Source: Promerops cafer (lineage: Eukaryota; Chordata; Aves; Passeriformes; Nectariniidae). From it: DNA of 64,000 nt. This document shows, in pieces, positions 1 to 11,300 of the stretch. How positions within the stretch are numbered: the first letter of the stretch is position 1; each line of letters starts with the position of its first letter. The notes below the pieces were generated by a model. That model saw nothing but the letters and a program-made list of their open reading frames with translations, was not told the DNA's origin and did no database searches. Where the stretch lies: positions 772,889 to 836,888 of the forward strand of contig VZSE01002207.1 in assembly GCA_013398275.1 (NCBI GenBank). The letters are read 5' to 3'. A program made the position numbers and the translations under genes.

Positions 1-921
1 TGTGGGCTTCTTTGAACTAATCACTTTGGTCCCTTTGAAGTGGCTCAGCTGGGGTGCCCAACACCACTCACCACCTTGGGCAGGTCCTGGATCCAAAGCC
101 ACATTTGGGAGATTTGATTTCTCAGCATCTCCACTCTCAGCTCGTGCTGCTGAGAGCTGCCCGGCGCTGCTCTATCAGATGCACTGATGTACTTGCAATT
201 CACCTTGAAATCAATAGGTGTTGATGGGGTTTGGAAGCTGCAGAAGACAAAGTCCTGCTGCTGATGGCAGTGTGTCAATAACAGCTCCTGGAATGGGCAC
301 CCTTAGGAAATGTTGACTCCTCTGCTCTCATCGAGTGTGCAATGAAATGGGAACAAACCCCACAACGAAAATATGTGTTGAGTTTATATAAAAGTTCAGC
401 TGAGCAATATAATGCTTCAACGGAAGGTGCACAGTACGTATATGAATGAAAATCAATTGATTGTTACTATGTGTCTATCAAAAATTAAAATAAAGTCATT
501 CACAAATCTCAACGTTTTATGGAGGGGAGGAATTTTTTTTTTCTTTTAATTAGGATTAAAAATATTATCTACTTAAAACGTGTCCATGCATATAGTTCTG
601 GTACAGCCTATGGCAACACCTATGATTTAAAAATAAAACTGTTTTTTTCCAAGAAGGAAGTAATTTTGAGTGATAACTAATTTAGATAGTGCTAATTATA
701 TTGGTTGGAACTTGCAAGGGAGTCAATGGATAAAAAGTTGATTAAAGCAAAGTTATAAAACAACAATAAAAAACTAACTCTGCATTTTAAGATGTTCTGA
801 ACATTTTAATATTTGTTCCTGCCAGCTTTCTTAGCTGCACTGGAAAGTGAATGTTTCTGTATACCTGACTGAAATGAAATGAGAGGAAAAAAGTGAGAAC
901 TTCTGAGTAAGTTTAAGAGCA
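1..921. other. Unique non-coding stretch
   Basis: I see no gene or recognisable repeat. The second half (about 360-900) is AT-rich with several stops in every frame. Open frames here are at most 77 codons and resemble no family I know. Confidence 0.6.
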
Positions 922-926
922 GTGAG
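922..926. repeat. Left target-site duplication of putative solo LTR
   Basis: The five bases GTGAG directly precede the TGTG start of the putative LTR and recur directly after its terminal CA at 1491-1495. A 5-bp duplication is the usual size for ERVL-class insertion, but so short a match could be chance. Confidence 0.4.
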
Positions 927-1490
927 TGTGTTCTACAGCCTGAAATACCCTTCCTCAGCTGATCTTTTCATTTTCTGTGTTTTGAACCTCTGGTCAGTAT
1001 TTGCCAGGCTGAGACAAGCAATGAGTAGTTGAGAGGATTCTTGAACAGTTCTCTGTGGAATCACCTCCAGCTGGGATAAATAGTAGTTTTTGCCTCAGTG
1101 GCATCAACCTGAGACCGTGGGAAACAGGACACTGTAAAAGAGACACCTGGTCAGGTCATGGAGACAAGAGTGGTGTCATGGGAGTCAATATGTCAATGGA
1201 ACTATCCTGTATTAGGTCAAGTTTCTGGTTTTTGTTCTCTGTTGGTTCGGTACCTGCTACAAATAAGGTCGGGTTCTGAGTTTGTGTTGGTGATTGGACC
1301 TCCCCCCTCAAAGACCCCTATACCTTGTTGTGTTTGCCCTGCCCCCAGGTCTTTGGATCTTGCCCTCACACTCTGTGGTATTCCACATTTGTTATTTTGT
1401 TATTAAAGTCTTTATTTTTTGGGCAAGACCATTGTTCCTGTTCCTTATTTTTTGCCAGTTCCCGCCGGCCAAGCCGTGCTAGGGGTCACA
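927..1490 (+). mobile_element. Probable solo LTR of an endogenous retrovirus
   Basis: This 564-bp block starts TGTG and ends CACA, and GTGAG flanks both sides. A polyadenylation signal variant (ATTAAA, 1402-1407) lies about 80 bp before the end and is followed by T-rich sequence, which is the R/U5 layout of an LTR on the plus strand. No gag, pol or env remnant follows, so it would be a solo LTR left by recombination. The polyA layout and the end signals are seen; assignment to an ERV family is inference. The left boundary is the weaker one, and the element could be shorter, starting around 1230. Confidence 0.42.
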
Positions 1491-1495
1491 GTGAG

Positions 1496-2086
1496 CGAAG
1501 TCTCTCTCTCAGACTTGCAGGACTTTGCCTGGGCTTGCTCACTCTAGATCCTTCCAAGTGCCTTCCATGTCCTGCAATGTGATATAAACACAGCTGGACC
1601 CAGCAGCTGTGTAATTTCTTCTGGAAGTACTTTCCCAGCTTGGATCCAAAAATGGATCACGTCTACTTCCAGCTGTTTCACCCTGCATCTGCAGTGAACC
1701 CCTGCAGGCTTGCTGGCTCACAGCTGGATGTTTAGTCTCTAATTTAGGAGTGGGCAGATCCATTCATGGCTTTGTGGCCATGAGAAGCATTCAGGATTCC
1801 TCTTCCAGGCTAAAATTCCAAATTTCTCTATCTTTAGGTTCTTCTGCTGGAAAACTGAAATAACTGACTAAAGCAGAAAGTGACCAAAGCCCAGACCTCC
1901 TCCAGAGGATGGAGAGAGAAAAAAAATAAATGAGCTGAGGCTATTTCTAGTTGTATATTTCTGTTGATCCCCTCATTTTTTTCTCAAGCCATGTGTTCCC
2001 TGCCCTCCTAGCTGAATAATTTGCACAAGAAGGTTGGTGAGTTTTCCTGACAAACCAGGAAGATCTGACAGAGCTGTAAAGAGAAC
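1496..2086. other. Unique non-coding stretch
   Basis: No gene, RNA gene or known repeat is visible between the putative LTR and the CR1 tail. An A-run lies at 1919-1928. Confidence 0.55.
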
Positions 2087-2147
2087 CATAAAATCACAGA
2101 ATGGTTCAGGTTGGAAAGGACCTTAAAGACCACCCAGTTCCAACCCC
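2087..2147 (-). mobile_element. CR1 LINE 3' end, cut by assembly gap
   Basis: The plus strand shows the reverse complement of the CR1 3' tail (an AATCACAGAATGGTT-like start, then GGTTGGAAAGGACC and CAGTTCCAACCCC), so the element lies on the minus strand. It stops abruptly at the 49-N gap. The missing middle very probably continues at 3311, on the far side of a misplaced contig. Confidence 0.85.
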
Positions 2148-2196
2148 NNNNNNNNNNNNNNNNNNNNNNNNNNNNNNNNNNNNNNNNNNNNNNNNN
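2148..2196. other. Assembly gap (49 N)
   Basis: A run of N inside a CR1 element and just before an ATT microsatellite, two contexts that commonly break short-read contigs. Confidence 0.99.

Positions 2197-2250
<54 letters not shown>
2197..2250 (+). repeat. (ATT)18 microsatellite, truncated by gap
   Basis: Eighteen perfect ATT units start right at the gap edge. The intact counterpart at 3454-3516 has 21 units. Confidence 0.97.
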
Positions 2251-2251
<1 letters not shown>

Positions 2252-2974
2252 GGCTGGTATTTATTTTAACATATATTTGCCTAATAAACAATCCACCACA
2301 CCCTGTGAGCACCTGGGAATTCTGAAATTTTCAAAACAAGGGATAAATGTTAAAATAAAAGGGAAAACAAGTAAGAAATAGAGATATTTAATGTACATAA
2401 TTTAGGCTGCAAGCAGCCTGGCATAAGTTATCCTTTAATAGAGCTGTAAGAATAATTAATTTTTCAGTTCAGTGGTCAAACTGAAAAAACTGTGAGGGAG
2501 GAAGGAGAGGAGGTGAATGGAGTGGGAAGAAACAAGGAGATGTGTTTGGGTCAACCTTAAGTAACAATTTCTCATTTTCTCTCACTGAAGCGAAACAAAC
2601 ACTTGTATTATCTGTTCCTTTGATGAACAGCCCTATCTGGGCTCCTGAACAAAACTTTCCTTCTAGAAGCAAGGCCTGAAGGTCCTGCTTAGATGGTAGA
2701 GACACAGAATATGATTATTTTCCTGGAAATTCTCCTTTACCTTTCTTTCCCCAGCAAAGCTCACTCATTACATCTGCCATTAGTGTGCAAAGACTTTTAT
2801 AAACCATATAATTTGTCAAAACCTGCTGCCCAGCTTCAGTTTGCATGGTGTTCCAACACTTCTCCAAGTGTGGACCCTGAAAGACACTTTCTGCGGGGAG
2901 CAAGACCCCTGCTTTAAAGGCTATTAACTGTAAATTTACTTCTTAACAGTAAGTTTATTTGTGTGGCTTTAATT

Positions 2975-3193
2975 AGGAATAAATTCTTGGCTGTGAGGGT
3001 GGGGAGGCCCTGGCACAGGCTGCCCAGAGAAGCTGTGGCTGCCCCTGAATCCCTGGAAGTGTCCATGGCCAGGTTGGATGGGGCTTGGAGCCACCTGGGA
3101 TAGTGGGAGGTGTCCCTGCCCATGGCAGGGAATGGAACTGGATGGTCTTTGAGGTTCCTTTCAATCCAAATAATTTCATAATTCTGGGATTCT
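2975..3193 (+). mobile_element. CR1 LINE 3' fragment, first copy
   Basis: This is the CR1 3' UTR in sense orientation: CTGTGAGGGTGGGGAGGCCC, then GCCCAGAGAAGCTGTGG, the CCCTGCCCATGGCAGGG block, and a degenerate ATAATTCTGGGATTCT tail. It is 5'-truncated, as nearly all CR1 copies are. It is duplicated with the surrounding contig (see 4241-4459), so it is probably one insertion counted twice. Confidence 0.92.
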
Positions 3194-3309
3194 CTTAATG
3201 AACTTTTCAGGGATGTTCTAAAATGATCCTCCAAGCCCCCAGGGGAATATGGCCCTGGTTATGGGATTCACTATGGATAAGTCTATGGATGATCTCAGAA
3301 GATCTGTAT

Positions 3310-3310
3310 N
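3310..3310. other. Single-N contig join
   Basis: A lone N separates the end of the duplicated contig from sequence that starts mid-CR1. The lone Ns at 48022 and 48930 sit at similar joins, so they mark scaffolding joins rather than base-calling doubt. Confidence 0.9.
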
Positions 3311-3334
3311 AATATCCCATTTAACTCTGTCCTA
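3311..3334 (-). mobile_element. CR1 LINE fragment, continuation of 2087-2147
   Basis: The first bases after the N match the CR1 minus-strand block AATATCCCATTTAACTCTGT. In the intact minus-strand copy at 10969-11300 this block lies about 155 bp past the point where the 2087-2147 fragment ends. It is therefore the other side of the same CR1. Confidence 0.7.
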
Positions 3335-3452
3335 CACAGATAATCATTACTGTGCAGGCTGAAGGCTGTGTGTGTCTAATGGTTATGTGTGTAATACAAC
3401 ATTCTGATTAGGAACCGATTATTTAATTTTATCTTTCTGGTTCAAACAACAA

Positions 3453-3453
<1 letters not shown>

Positions 3454-3516
<63 letters not shown>
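3454..3516 (+). repeat. (ATT)21 microsatellite
   Basis: Twenty-one perfect ATT units. This is the full-length counterpart of the truncated array at 2197-2250, here with its left flank present. Confidence 0.97.
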
Positions 3517-3517
<1 letters not shown>

Positions 3518-4575
3518 GGCTGGTATTTATTTTAACATATATTTGCCTAATAAACAATCCACCACACCCTGTGAGCACCTGGGAATTCTGAAATTTTCAA
3601 AACAAGGGATAAATGTTAAAATAAAAGGGAAAACAAGTAAGAAATAGAGATATTTAATGTACATAATTTAGGCTGCAAGCAGCCTGGCATAAGTTATCCT
3701 TTAATAGAGCTGTAAGAATAATTAATTTTTCAGTTCAGTGGTCAAACTGAAAAAACTGTGAGGGAGGAAGGAGAGGAGGTGAATGGAGTGGGAAGAAACA
3801 AGGAGATGTGTTTGGGTCAACCTTAAGTAACAATTTCTCATTTTCTCTCACTGAAGCGAAACAAACACTTGTATTATCTGTTCCTTTGATGAACAGCCCT
3901 ATCTGGGCTCCTGAACAAAACTTTCCTTCTAGAAGCAAGGCCTGAAGGTCCTGCTTAGATGGTAGAGACACAGAATATGATTATTTTCCTGGAAATTCTC
4001 CTTTACCTTTCTTTCCCCAGCAAAGCTCACTCATTACATCTGCCATTAGTGTGCAAAGACTTTTATAAACCATATAATTTGTCAAAACCTGCTGCCCAGC
4101 TTCAGTTTGCATGGTGTTCCAACACTTCTCCAAGTGTGGACCCTGAAAGACACTTTCTGCGGGGAGCAAGACCCCTGCTTTAAAGGCTATTAACTGTAAA
4201 TTTACTTCTTAACAGTAAGTTTATTTGTGTGGCTTTAATTAGGAATAAATTCTTGGCTGTGAGGGTGGGGAGGCCCTGGCACAGGCTGCCCAGAGAAGCT
4301 GTGGCTGCCCCTGAATCCCTGGAAGTGTCCATGGCCAGGTTGGATGGGGCTTGGAGCCACCTGGGATAGTGGGAGGTGTCCCTGCCCATGGCAGGGAATG
4401 GAACTGGATGGTCTTTGAGGTTCCTTTCAATCCAAATAATTTCATAATTCTGGGATTCTCTTAATGAACTTTTCAGGGATGTTCTAAAATGATCCTCCAA
4501 GCCCCCAGGGGAATATAGCCCTGGTTATGGGATTCACTATGGATAAGTCTATGGATGATCTCAGAAGATCTGTAT
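3463..4575. repeat. Second copy of the 1.1-kb duplicated segment
   Basis: Matches 2197-3309 at a constant offset of 1266 bp. This copy continues into unique sequence on both sides, so it is the one to keep. Confidence 0.9.
4241..4459 (+). mobile_element. CR1 LINE 3' fragment, second copy
   Basis: Identical in my reading to the fragment at 2975-3193, and carried in the same duplicated contig. Confidence 0.92.
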
Positions 4576-4701
4576 TTTTCATCATGCATTTGCCACGAGT
4601 TGCAGTACAGGCTTTGTCCTATCATCCTCTTCTTCCCTCATGCAGGAGCCCCTTGTTTTCAATGTATACAAACAACACATTCCACCCCCCCCAAAAAACC
4701 C

Positions 4702-4744
4702 CAAATATAGATATATAGATACATAGATAAATATATATATAGAT
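4702..4744. repeat. Imperfect ATAG/AT simple repeat
   Basis: Irregular AT and ATAG/ATAC units with interruptions; a degenerated microsatellite. Confidence 0.8.
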
Positions 4745-7205
4745 GTCTGGCTGATAGACTCATAAGGGTAAATTTCTTTGTGGGTAATCATCAGTGAGCC
4801 AAAAACCAGAAACATTTTAAAAGCATGCAAGCAAAAGAGGTTGCTGAAAGAAAAATCTTTGAAGGGGTATTATCCAATTAGCACTGATAGCTTTGCTAAT
4901 ATGGCAGCAATTAAAATGTTGTTTGTGAACTAAATAGGAGAAGACCTAAATATTCTTTGGACTTACATATGAATAATGTTCTAATATCTGGTGGAATAAT
5001 TATAATGAAGCTGTAAGTATTCTCTCACGAGTTGTTTACTGAAATAGCAGTCTATTTAATCAGTAGCAATGCATTCAAGGTGACTAAATATTAAATATGA
5101 TTGGCAGCTTGCTGCTTGGACTAAAACGATTAAGTAACATGAGAAAGAAAGTGACAGGTGACTTCAGTCCCCTCGAGGAAACATGCCCCAGCCAGGAAAT
5201 GGGTTGAGACTTCTAATAATACTGGTAACAAATAAGTGCTGAAATGTTTGCTTGCAGCAGTCAGTCTGGAAAGGAATGCAAATCCTGTTATACATCTTTT
5301 TCATCTTGGTGAGGTTGCAGTGGCAGCAGTCGCCAGCTCTGAGGTGCTGTGCATTTCAACCACCCTGCAGAGGCACTTGGGTGGGGTGTGTCAGGTTGCC
5401 AGCCAGCATAGCCACTCCAGCTCGGTGCTGAGCCAAATCCAACCATCCCCGTGAAGACTGGTGGGTCTGGTGGAGCCTGGTGCACCATCACTCACATCTG
5501 CCATGGTCACCCTTTCTGGGGTCTTTCCTTGTTACTCATCCCATTGCTTTGCATTCAGCTGGACAAATGGGGGTGAGGGATGAATTGCAAGTGGATTCCA
5601 GGAGCCTCTGGAGGTCAGCAGGAATTGGATTTGACCCAGGCTCTGAGCTGGGGTTGCTGGTTCAGCTCTGGGAAGGGAACAGAGCAAGCATGGCATTTCC
5701 AGCCCACTGTTTCACAGGGGGATGCCAAATGTTCCTGTCTCTAAACTTCACATACAATGAAAGCATTTGCCACTTGGGGTAACTCCATGTTCCTTTTTTT
5801 TTAGAGGGATGAGAAACTGGCCAGGGTCATACAGGATTTCCACAACTGGACCAAAATCTGAGTCCAGTCCTTCTATCACAATGCTCTCTTTTGTAGATGG
5901 TTCTTCCAGGTTCTCACAAGCATCTCCCTCTTTTCTGGTTCTGTGGAATAGGAGTGGAACCTTGAATCCTCTGCATGGCTTGCTGTAGTCACTGCTGTTG
6001 CTCTTCTCTGCTTCTGTGCTGAAGTAGCCCAGCAAAGAAGTTGGGGAGCTTGGGGCAGCTCCAAGGGCAGGACGAGGGACTCCCTTCTCTCTCCATGTCC
6101 CTAATGGGATCCTAAGTGGGGTATAGACATGAGAGTCAATGCCCTTTTACACAGAAAGTAGAGAATGAATTCCAAACAGTACTGGAGACAGCTGACCCTT
6201 TTAGCACAATGCTTAAATATTCTAGTGCCGTGCCAAGGCAGCATGTGCAGAGTAAATATTTTAATCCCTAATTAATCACTTTGGTTAGATTGGTAAAACA
6301 GAAGTCTAATGAAAATAATTTGAAATTTCCTTCATGAATAATTGCATTGTTCAGGGGATTCTGGGAAGAGTCAACTGGCTGACCTTCCATTCTTGAGCTG
6401 CTCTATTGCTATGAGACTTAATTTGTGTCCTTCAACCCTTTTCAGTCACCGTCACGAGATTAGAAATACCTTTCATGCAGTTTAGCAGCAACTATGCCAA
6501 AGGACAGTGCAGTCAGCAGAGAGGTAAGAAATTAGCACATGCTTCCCTGTGGTGAAACACATACAGTACAGCACACAGGACAGGGCAAAGCTTCTTTTCC
6601 ACTCCGTGTCCCTTTATTATGTCCTGAACATGATGGATTGCGTTGTTTATTGAAGTGCTCATGGCCATTTTTAATTAGAGATGTGAGGCCTGCGGGTGCC
6701 AGGGCTTTGGGTATTTGCAGGATTGGAAAAGAATTTGCTTGTTGTTACATCCTGGTGGCCAGCACCATGGTTGGTCCCGTGGTTCCAGGGGAATTTATTT
6801 CCTCCTGCAGGTCCTGTCTTTCCGGTGGCCTGGTGTGAGGCACCAGTCCTGTCTGGACAAGATGTTTTGGATTGTAGCACCAAGACTGGTCCAGTGAGAG
6901 AAAAATCACACCCTCACTGCTCACTTCAGCTTGCATTTCGCTACAGACCAACTACAGTTCACTGTCGAGGGAAGATTTAAGTGCAGCAAGGTCTGTGCTC
7001 CTTCCCCAGGCTTTTACCCTTGTTAAAAAATCCACATTAGACCATCCCCAATCTCAGTACAGTTTTTCTTGTGCTTGATAGCTGCAAAGGTGCAGCTGGA
7101 ACTGTTCATGAGAACAAGTCATGTTGTGCAGGCAAGGGTTTAGAAACACACCTTCAGTTGATAGACCTGTGAGTGTTTTTCCAGGGGGGCTTTTTTCCCT
7201 GCGCT
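4745..7205. other. Unique non-coding stretch
   Basis: No gene or recognisable repeat. Frames at 5480-5782 and 6539-6838 (99 to 100 codons) show no domain, signal peptide or family resemblance and are read as chance ORFs. Confidence 0.55.
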
Positions 7206-7269
7206 GTTGTGGAGCAGGCCTCTTGTGGAGCAGGCCTCTTGTGGAGCAGGCCTCTTGTGGAGCAGGCCT
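7206..7269 (+). repeat. 16-bp minisatellite, four copies
   Basis: Four head-to-tail units of (G/C)TTGTGGAGCAGGCCT, identical apart from the first base of unit 1. The following bases start a fifth unit that decays at once. Because 16 is not a multiple of three, open frames across it are not evidence of a repeat protein. Confidence 0.93.
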
Positions 7270-7400
7270 GTTGCTGGAAGATTTGTTTGCTGTGGAGGTG
7301 CAATTAATTCATCTGCTAAAGGTGGAGTTTCCGTGGAAAGGCAGTGGCATCAGGCACTGCAAAGTTACTGGGTTTCTCTGGGTTTTGTAGAATGTCTTCT

Positions 7401-7480
7401 TAGAATCACAGAAGGGACCCGTGAGGAGCTCTGAGTTCAGCTCCTGGTTCTGCATGGGACAGCTCCAAAAATCCTCGTCC
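7401..7480 (-). mobile_element. CR1 LINE 3' fragment (CR1-X-like subfamily)
   Basis: Reverse-complement CR1 tail of the subfamily carrying GGAAGGGACCC, then CAGCTCCTGG(T/C)CCTGCA and GGACAGC. It resembles the copies at 20923, 30494 and 62921 but is more diverged. The subfamily label comes from memory of the consensus. Confidence 0.65.
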
Positions 7481-10310
7481 AGGACGGTGTGTTCAGCTTT
7501 TGAAGTGGCCACCAAAGCCTGTGGGATTCATGTGAGAGTGCAGGGCAGGGCTGTTCACTGCCTGCAGCCGTGAGGGAGGGCAGGGGTGGGAGATGAGCCG
7601 TGTTACGCGGCTGCTCTGGATGCTGCTCATCCACAGCAGCTGGGCTGGGCATCACTTCACCCCAACACAGCCCCAGACTGTGCTGTGAGCAGAGCAGAAG
7701 GGGGAGAAGTAGCACAGGGACAGCAGCACCTTCAGTAGGGGCTGGATTTTGGGCTATGGAGGTGAGGAGGATGTGGGGGAGCAGCTCTATCACACAACGT
7801 TCAGAGAGGGAATGCAAAGGTTTTGCAAGAAATAAGTTGTGAAATGCAAGGCAGGAGGATTGAAAGGGGCAAAGTGGCTTTGGGTTTTTTTGGTTGTATT
7901 GAGGAGAGGAGTAGAGTTATGAGTGTGGGCCAGAGCCTTGCTTTGGGAGAGAGAAAGGTGTGGTAGAAAATGATCTCTTGGTCCAGGAAACACATCTGTC
8001 TGTCCTTACCAGAGCCTTAGAGAGTTGGGAATGTGTTTGAGCCCAGCTCAGAACAGGGGCTGGTGAAAAACTCCACGAGAGAGCATTTCTACCTATTAAG
8101 AGAATGATTTTTGAAAGGAACAAATAAATTTAAGCTTTTCATTTACTTTTAGAGGACAAATATTAATCACTGCTCTGCTACTGATTTTACATGATGAAGC
8201 CCAACTTTTTACAATGATTATCACTTCATAGAATCTTGCAGTCTCCACTTTCATTTGTGTTTTTTTATTTTTTGCTCCCACATTCACTATTTTATTTTTT
8301 CTATTCGTCTGCACAGTTGTTGCTTATCAGCCATGGAAATTTACAGATATTAAATTAGCTACAGGAGGGCTCTGATATTGTTCCCTCAATGCTAGAGAAA
8401 CCTATTGAGAACTAAAGGGAAAATTATTAATGAAAACTGAATGAGAAGGCTATAAAGTTCAAACAAAGTGTGTTCCCTACCTTGCAAGATCTGGATGCAT
8501 GCAAAATTTCATGAAAATTACACATAAAATGGTGTATTATGTTTTGCTTCTTCAGCCAAAAGCATTGGTGAAATATTTTCATTCAGTACAAAATATATTG
8601 GATGATAATGATAATTAATGTAGTGAACCATTTAACAGGGAGATAATACAGGATATGAAGGGTTTATTATAAAAATGTGACCCTCACCACAGGACTTGAA
8701 CTTGCTACTTTTGACAATATAAAGCAAAGCCTCTGCCCTGTAGGCTGGAAAATGTCTTCTCCAGTTGAGATGCAGATCATAAAAGACTGTCATGGAAATG
8801 AACCTTGATTTTATGTTAAAAGGTGTGGGGAAAGAGACTAAATCTGTGTGTGTGTCCACTGATAGGGTAAATATTCATCAGTTTGGGGGTTTAGGGTGGT
8901 TATGTCAGGACCGAAATGGAGGATAAATTTTAATATATTACCTCTCCACTACAATGCTGATGCTCAGTACGGTGTGGTCTTTGTGATCATAAAATAAAAA
9001 CAATTCCCACTTGTTAAAATATAGAGTCTCCTTTAAAGCCAGTCAGGGGAAGTCTGAAGCTTCTGAGTTTTTTAGACTTGCTGGGGTGAGTTGAGTTTTG
9101 TTCTGTTACACAGTTCTTCCAAGACACAAGCAAAGACAAAAGTATACTGTATTGAAAATTTAAAAAGATTCCTTTGCAATTCTCATGTGTTATTGTTTTG
9201 ACACGAAGGATGTAAGAGAGAACAGATAAAGCTAAAATTGGGTTTTTAGCCTAGATTTCCTAGCTCATTCCTTTGCTCTATACTGAGGGAAAATGGCTAG
9301 AGCTGTTACTAAATTTAGCCACAACACCTGAACCAAACTGATAATGAATTCGAGGCTGAAATCAGCTTCAACACCTCCAAACCTGGGCAAACCTGCAGCC
9401 ATCCAGACAGAACTAAACTTCCAGAGCTCTATAGTGGCCCAGAACCTTGACCCAGCATTAGCATACATGGACCTTACCAACAGCACGACCTTAACACAGA
9501 GAGAACCATCCTGTCCTGAAATGCAGAGCAAGTGCCACTGCTGATACTGGAGAGGCTGGAACCTTGTCCAGGATGTTGAACGGAGCGCAGAGAGGGCCGA
9601 AACCTGTCTGAAAGCCTGGATTAAATACAGACAAATATTTTTACAAATTAAAAACTGGTGTGGCAGAGGAATACGGTCAGAAACTACAAAGGCCCAGGAA
9701 GGTTGATGCTCAGGGCAGCCTGCTGGCTCCAACATGCTGCTCGGGGCTCCTGGCGAGCCATTTTAATTGAAAGTGAGAGCGTCTGTGGCAAAAGGTTGGG
9801 AAGTCCTGCTCTAATTGACTCTTTCTGGGGTTAACCATCGCAAAGAACGAGTCAGATCCCAGCTCTGCCGTCGGTTCAGTCCTCCCCCATCATTAATTAC
9901 TTCGGTTGCATTTCTTAATCAGCTCCTCTCGGATCTATCGGAGAGATCCCTGGCGCCGCGCCAGCACCGCCACTCCGACTGGATGAAACACACAGCACAG
10001 GGAAGGGGAGGAGGGCAAGCCTTGCTTGTTATTCCTTCTCCCTTTGATGCTGAACGAGTTGGGTTTCTGACACAGACCTTTCCGTGCGGCTTCTTTCCCC
10101 ACACCAGAGCCGAGGGATCGTTGTCCTCGTGGCCTCTCTTTGGTTGTGTCTTTAATTGACCTTCCAGCGTTTTGGAGGGTTGTGGTTCAAATGAACTGAT
10201 TTCTGTCAGGGCTGTGGCAGGGCACTTTGTCCCAAAATGCCACAGATCCAGATGTAGCTGTAAATCAAGGCAAAGAGGCCCTTCAGGCTTCTCCACACTC
10301 GATCTCAGCT
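7481..10310. other. Unique non-coding stretch
   Basis: No gene recognised. The longest frame (9265-9735, minus, 156 codons) has no domain that I recognise. A CpG-richer patch lies at about 9900-9975 within ordinary sequence. Confidence 0.5.
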
Positions 10311-10388
10311 ATCCCTGCCCATGGAAAGGGGGTTAGAACTATATGATTTTTAAGGTTCTTTCCAACCCAAAACATTCTACGATTCTGT
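10311..10388 (+). mobile_element. CR1 LINE 3' tail fragment
   Basis: Short sense-strand CR1 end: TCCCTGCCCATGG, then AAGGTTCTTTCCAACCCAAA and an ATTCTACGATTCT tail. Confidence 0.85.
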
Positions 10389-10892
10389 CTGCCTATGATG
10401 CTTGCCCTGCAACAGCTGGAAGTGGGATTCCCACTGCACCTGCAGATTTGAAGGAAAATCAGGATCTTCACAGCCAGACAAATCACAGACCTAAAAAGAC
10501 AGGTTTGGAGAGTCCAGGTACCAGCAGGGCAGCAGGAAGGGAGCAATTTTGCCTTGGAGCACAGAGGTCCAAGATTGTGTCCTGCCTTTCTAGGGCTGCT
10601 GCTTAGAAATTTTGTCTGGTTTTCTCGCCCTGCTTTCATCCTCTTTCTCCACCACACCCATTTTTTCAACTGAAGACTAAAGAATTTTGTCCTCTCTGTG
10701 TTAAACAGGAGGTTGCAACACACTCCACACAACTTCGAGGAACTCATCAGACATGTAGGGATTGAAGGGGATGGAAGAAAAGGTTGTATACCTGTGTGTT
10801 GCATTTCTCTTGCAGTCAAGAAGATAAAGCAAGTCCATTACCATAAGTTCTCCTCTGCCATCATGTTCCTGGGAAGAATAGCTGTTTGGACG

Positions 10893-10955
10893 TGGTTAAT
10901 GGTTGGACTCAATGATCTTAGAGGCCCTTTCGAACCTAAATTATTTTATGATTCT
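10893..10955 (+). mobile_element. CR1 LINE 3' tail fragment, tail-to-tail with the next copy
   Basis: Sense CR1 end of the GGTTGGACTCAATGATCTTA subfamily with a TTATGATTCTT tail. It ends about 13 bp before the tail of a minus-strand CR1. Confidence 0.8.
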
Positions 10956-10968
10956 TTGGGAGGTTTTC

Positions 10969-11300
10969 ATAGAATAATTTAATGGCCTCGGTTGGAAGAC
11001 ACCTGAAAGACCACCCAGTTCCAACCCCCCTGCCATGGATAGGGATGCCTTTCACTATCCCAGGTTGCTCCAAGGCCTGTCCAACCTGGCCTTGGACATT
11101 CCCAGGGATGGGGCAGCCACAGCTTCTTTGGGCACCCTGTGCCAGGGCCTCCCCACTCTCACAGGGAAGAATTTCTTCCCAATGTCCCATCTAACCCTGC
11201 CCTCTGGCAGTGGGAAGCCATTATCCACTGTCCTGTCACTCCATGCCCTTGTCCAAGGTCACTCTGCAGCTCTCTTGGAGCCCGTTAAGGCACTGGAAGG
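10969..11300 (-). mobile_element. CR1 LINE 3' fragment, longest copy in the window
   Basis: About 330 bp of CR1 in reverse complement. From its tail it runs through the CCCTGCCATGG block, CACAGCTTCTTTGGGCACCC, AGGGAAGAATTTCTTCCCAA, and the TGTCACTCCATGCCCTTGTC block, and then fades out. It is a useful internal reference for judging the broken CR1 at 2087-3334. Confidence 0.93.

Larger units (their letters stand above)
2197..3309. repeat. 1.1-kb segment duplicated at 3463-4575 (probable redundant contig)
   Basis: The whole contig between the 49-N gap and the single N at 3310 recurs 1266 bp downstream. I found one substitution (G at 3251, A at 4517), and the leading ATT array here is cut by the gap. 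Near-identity plus gap edges at both ends point to an allelic contig placed next to its own counterpart rather than a real tandem duplication. Confidence 0.9.

Noticed and set aside
2469..2705. Pairs of identical small ORFs at 2469-3234 and 3735-4500 as duplicated genes
   Set aside because: They lie in the duplicated contig, which looks like an assembly artefact. The frames overlap a CR1 tail or lack any domain.
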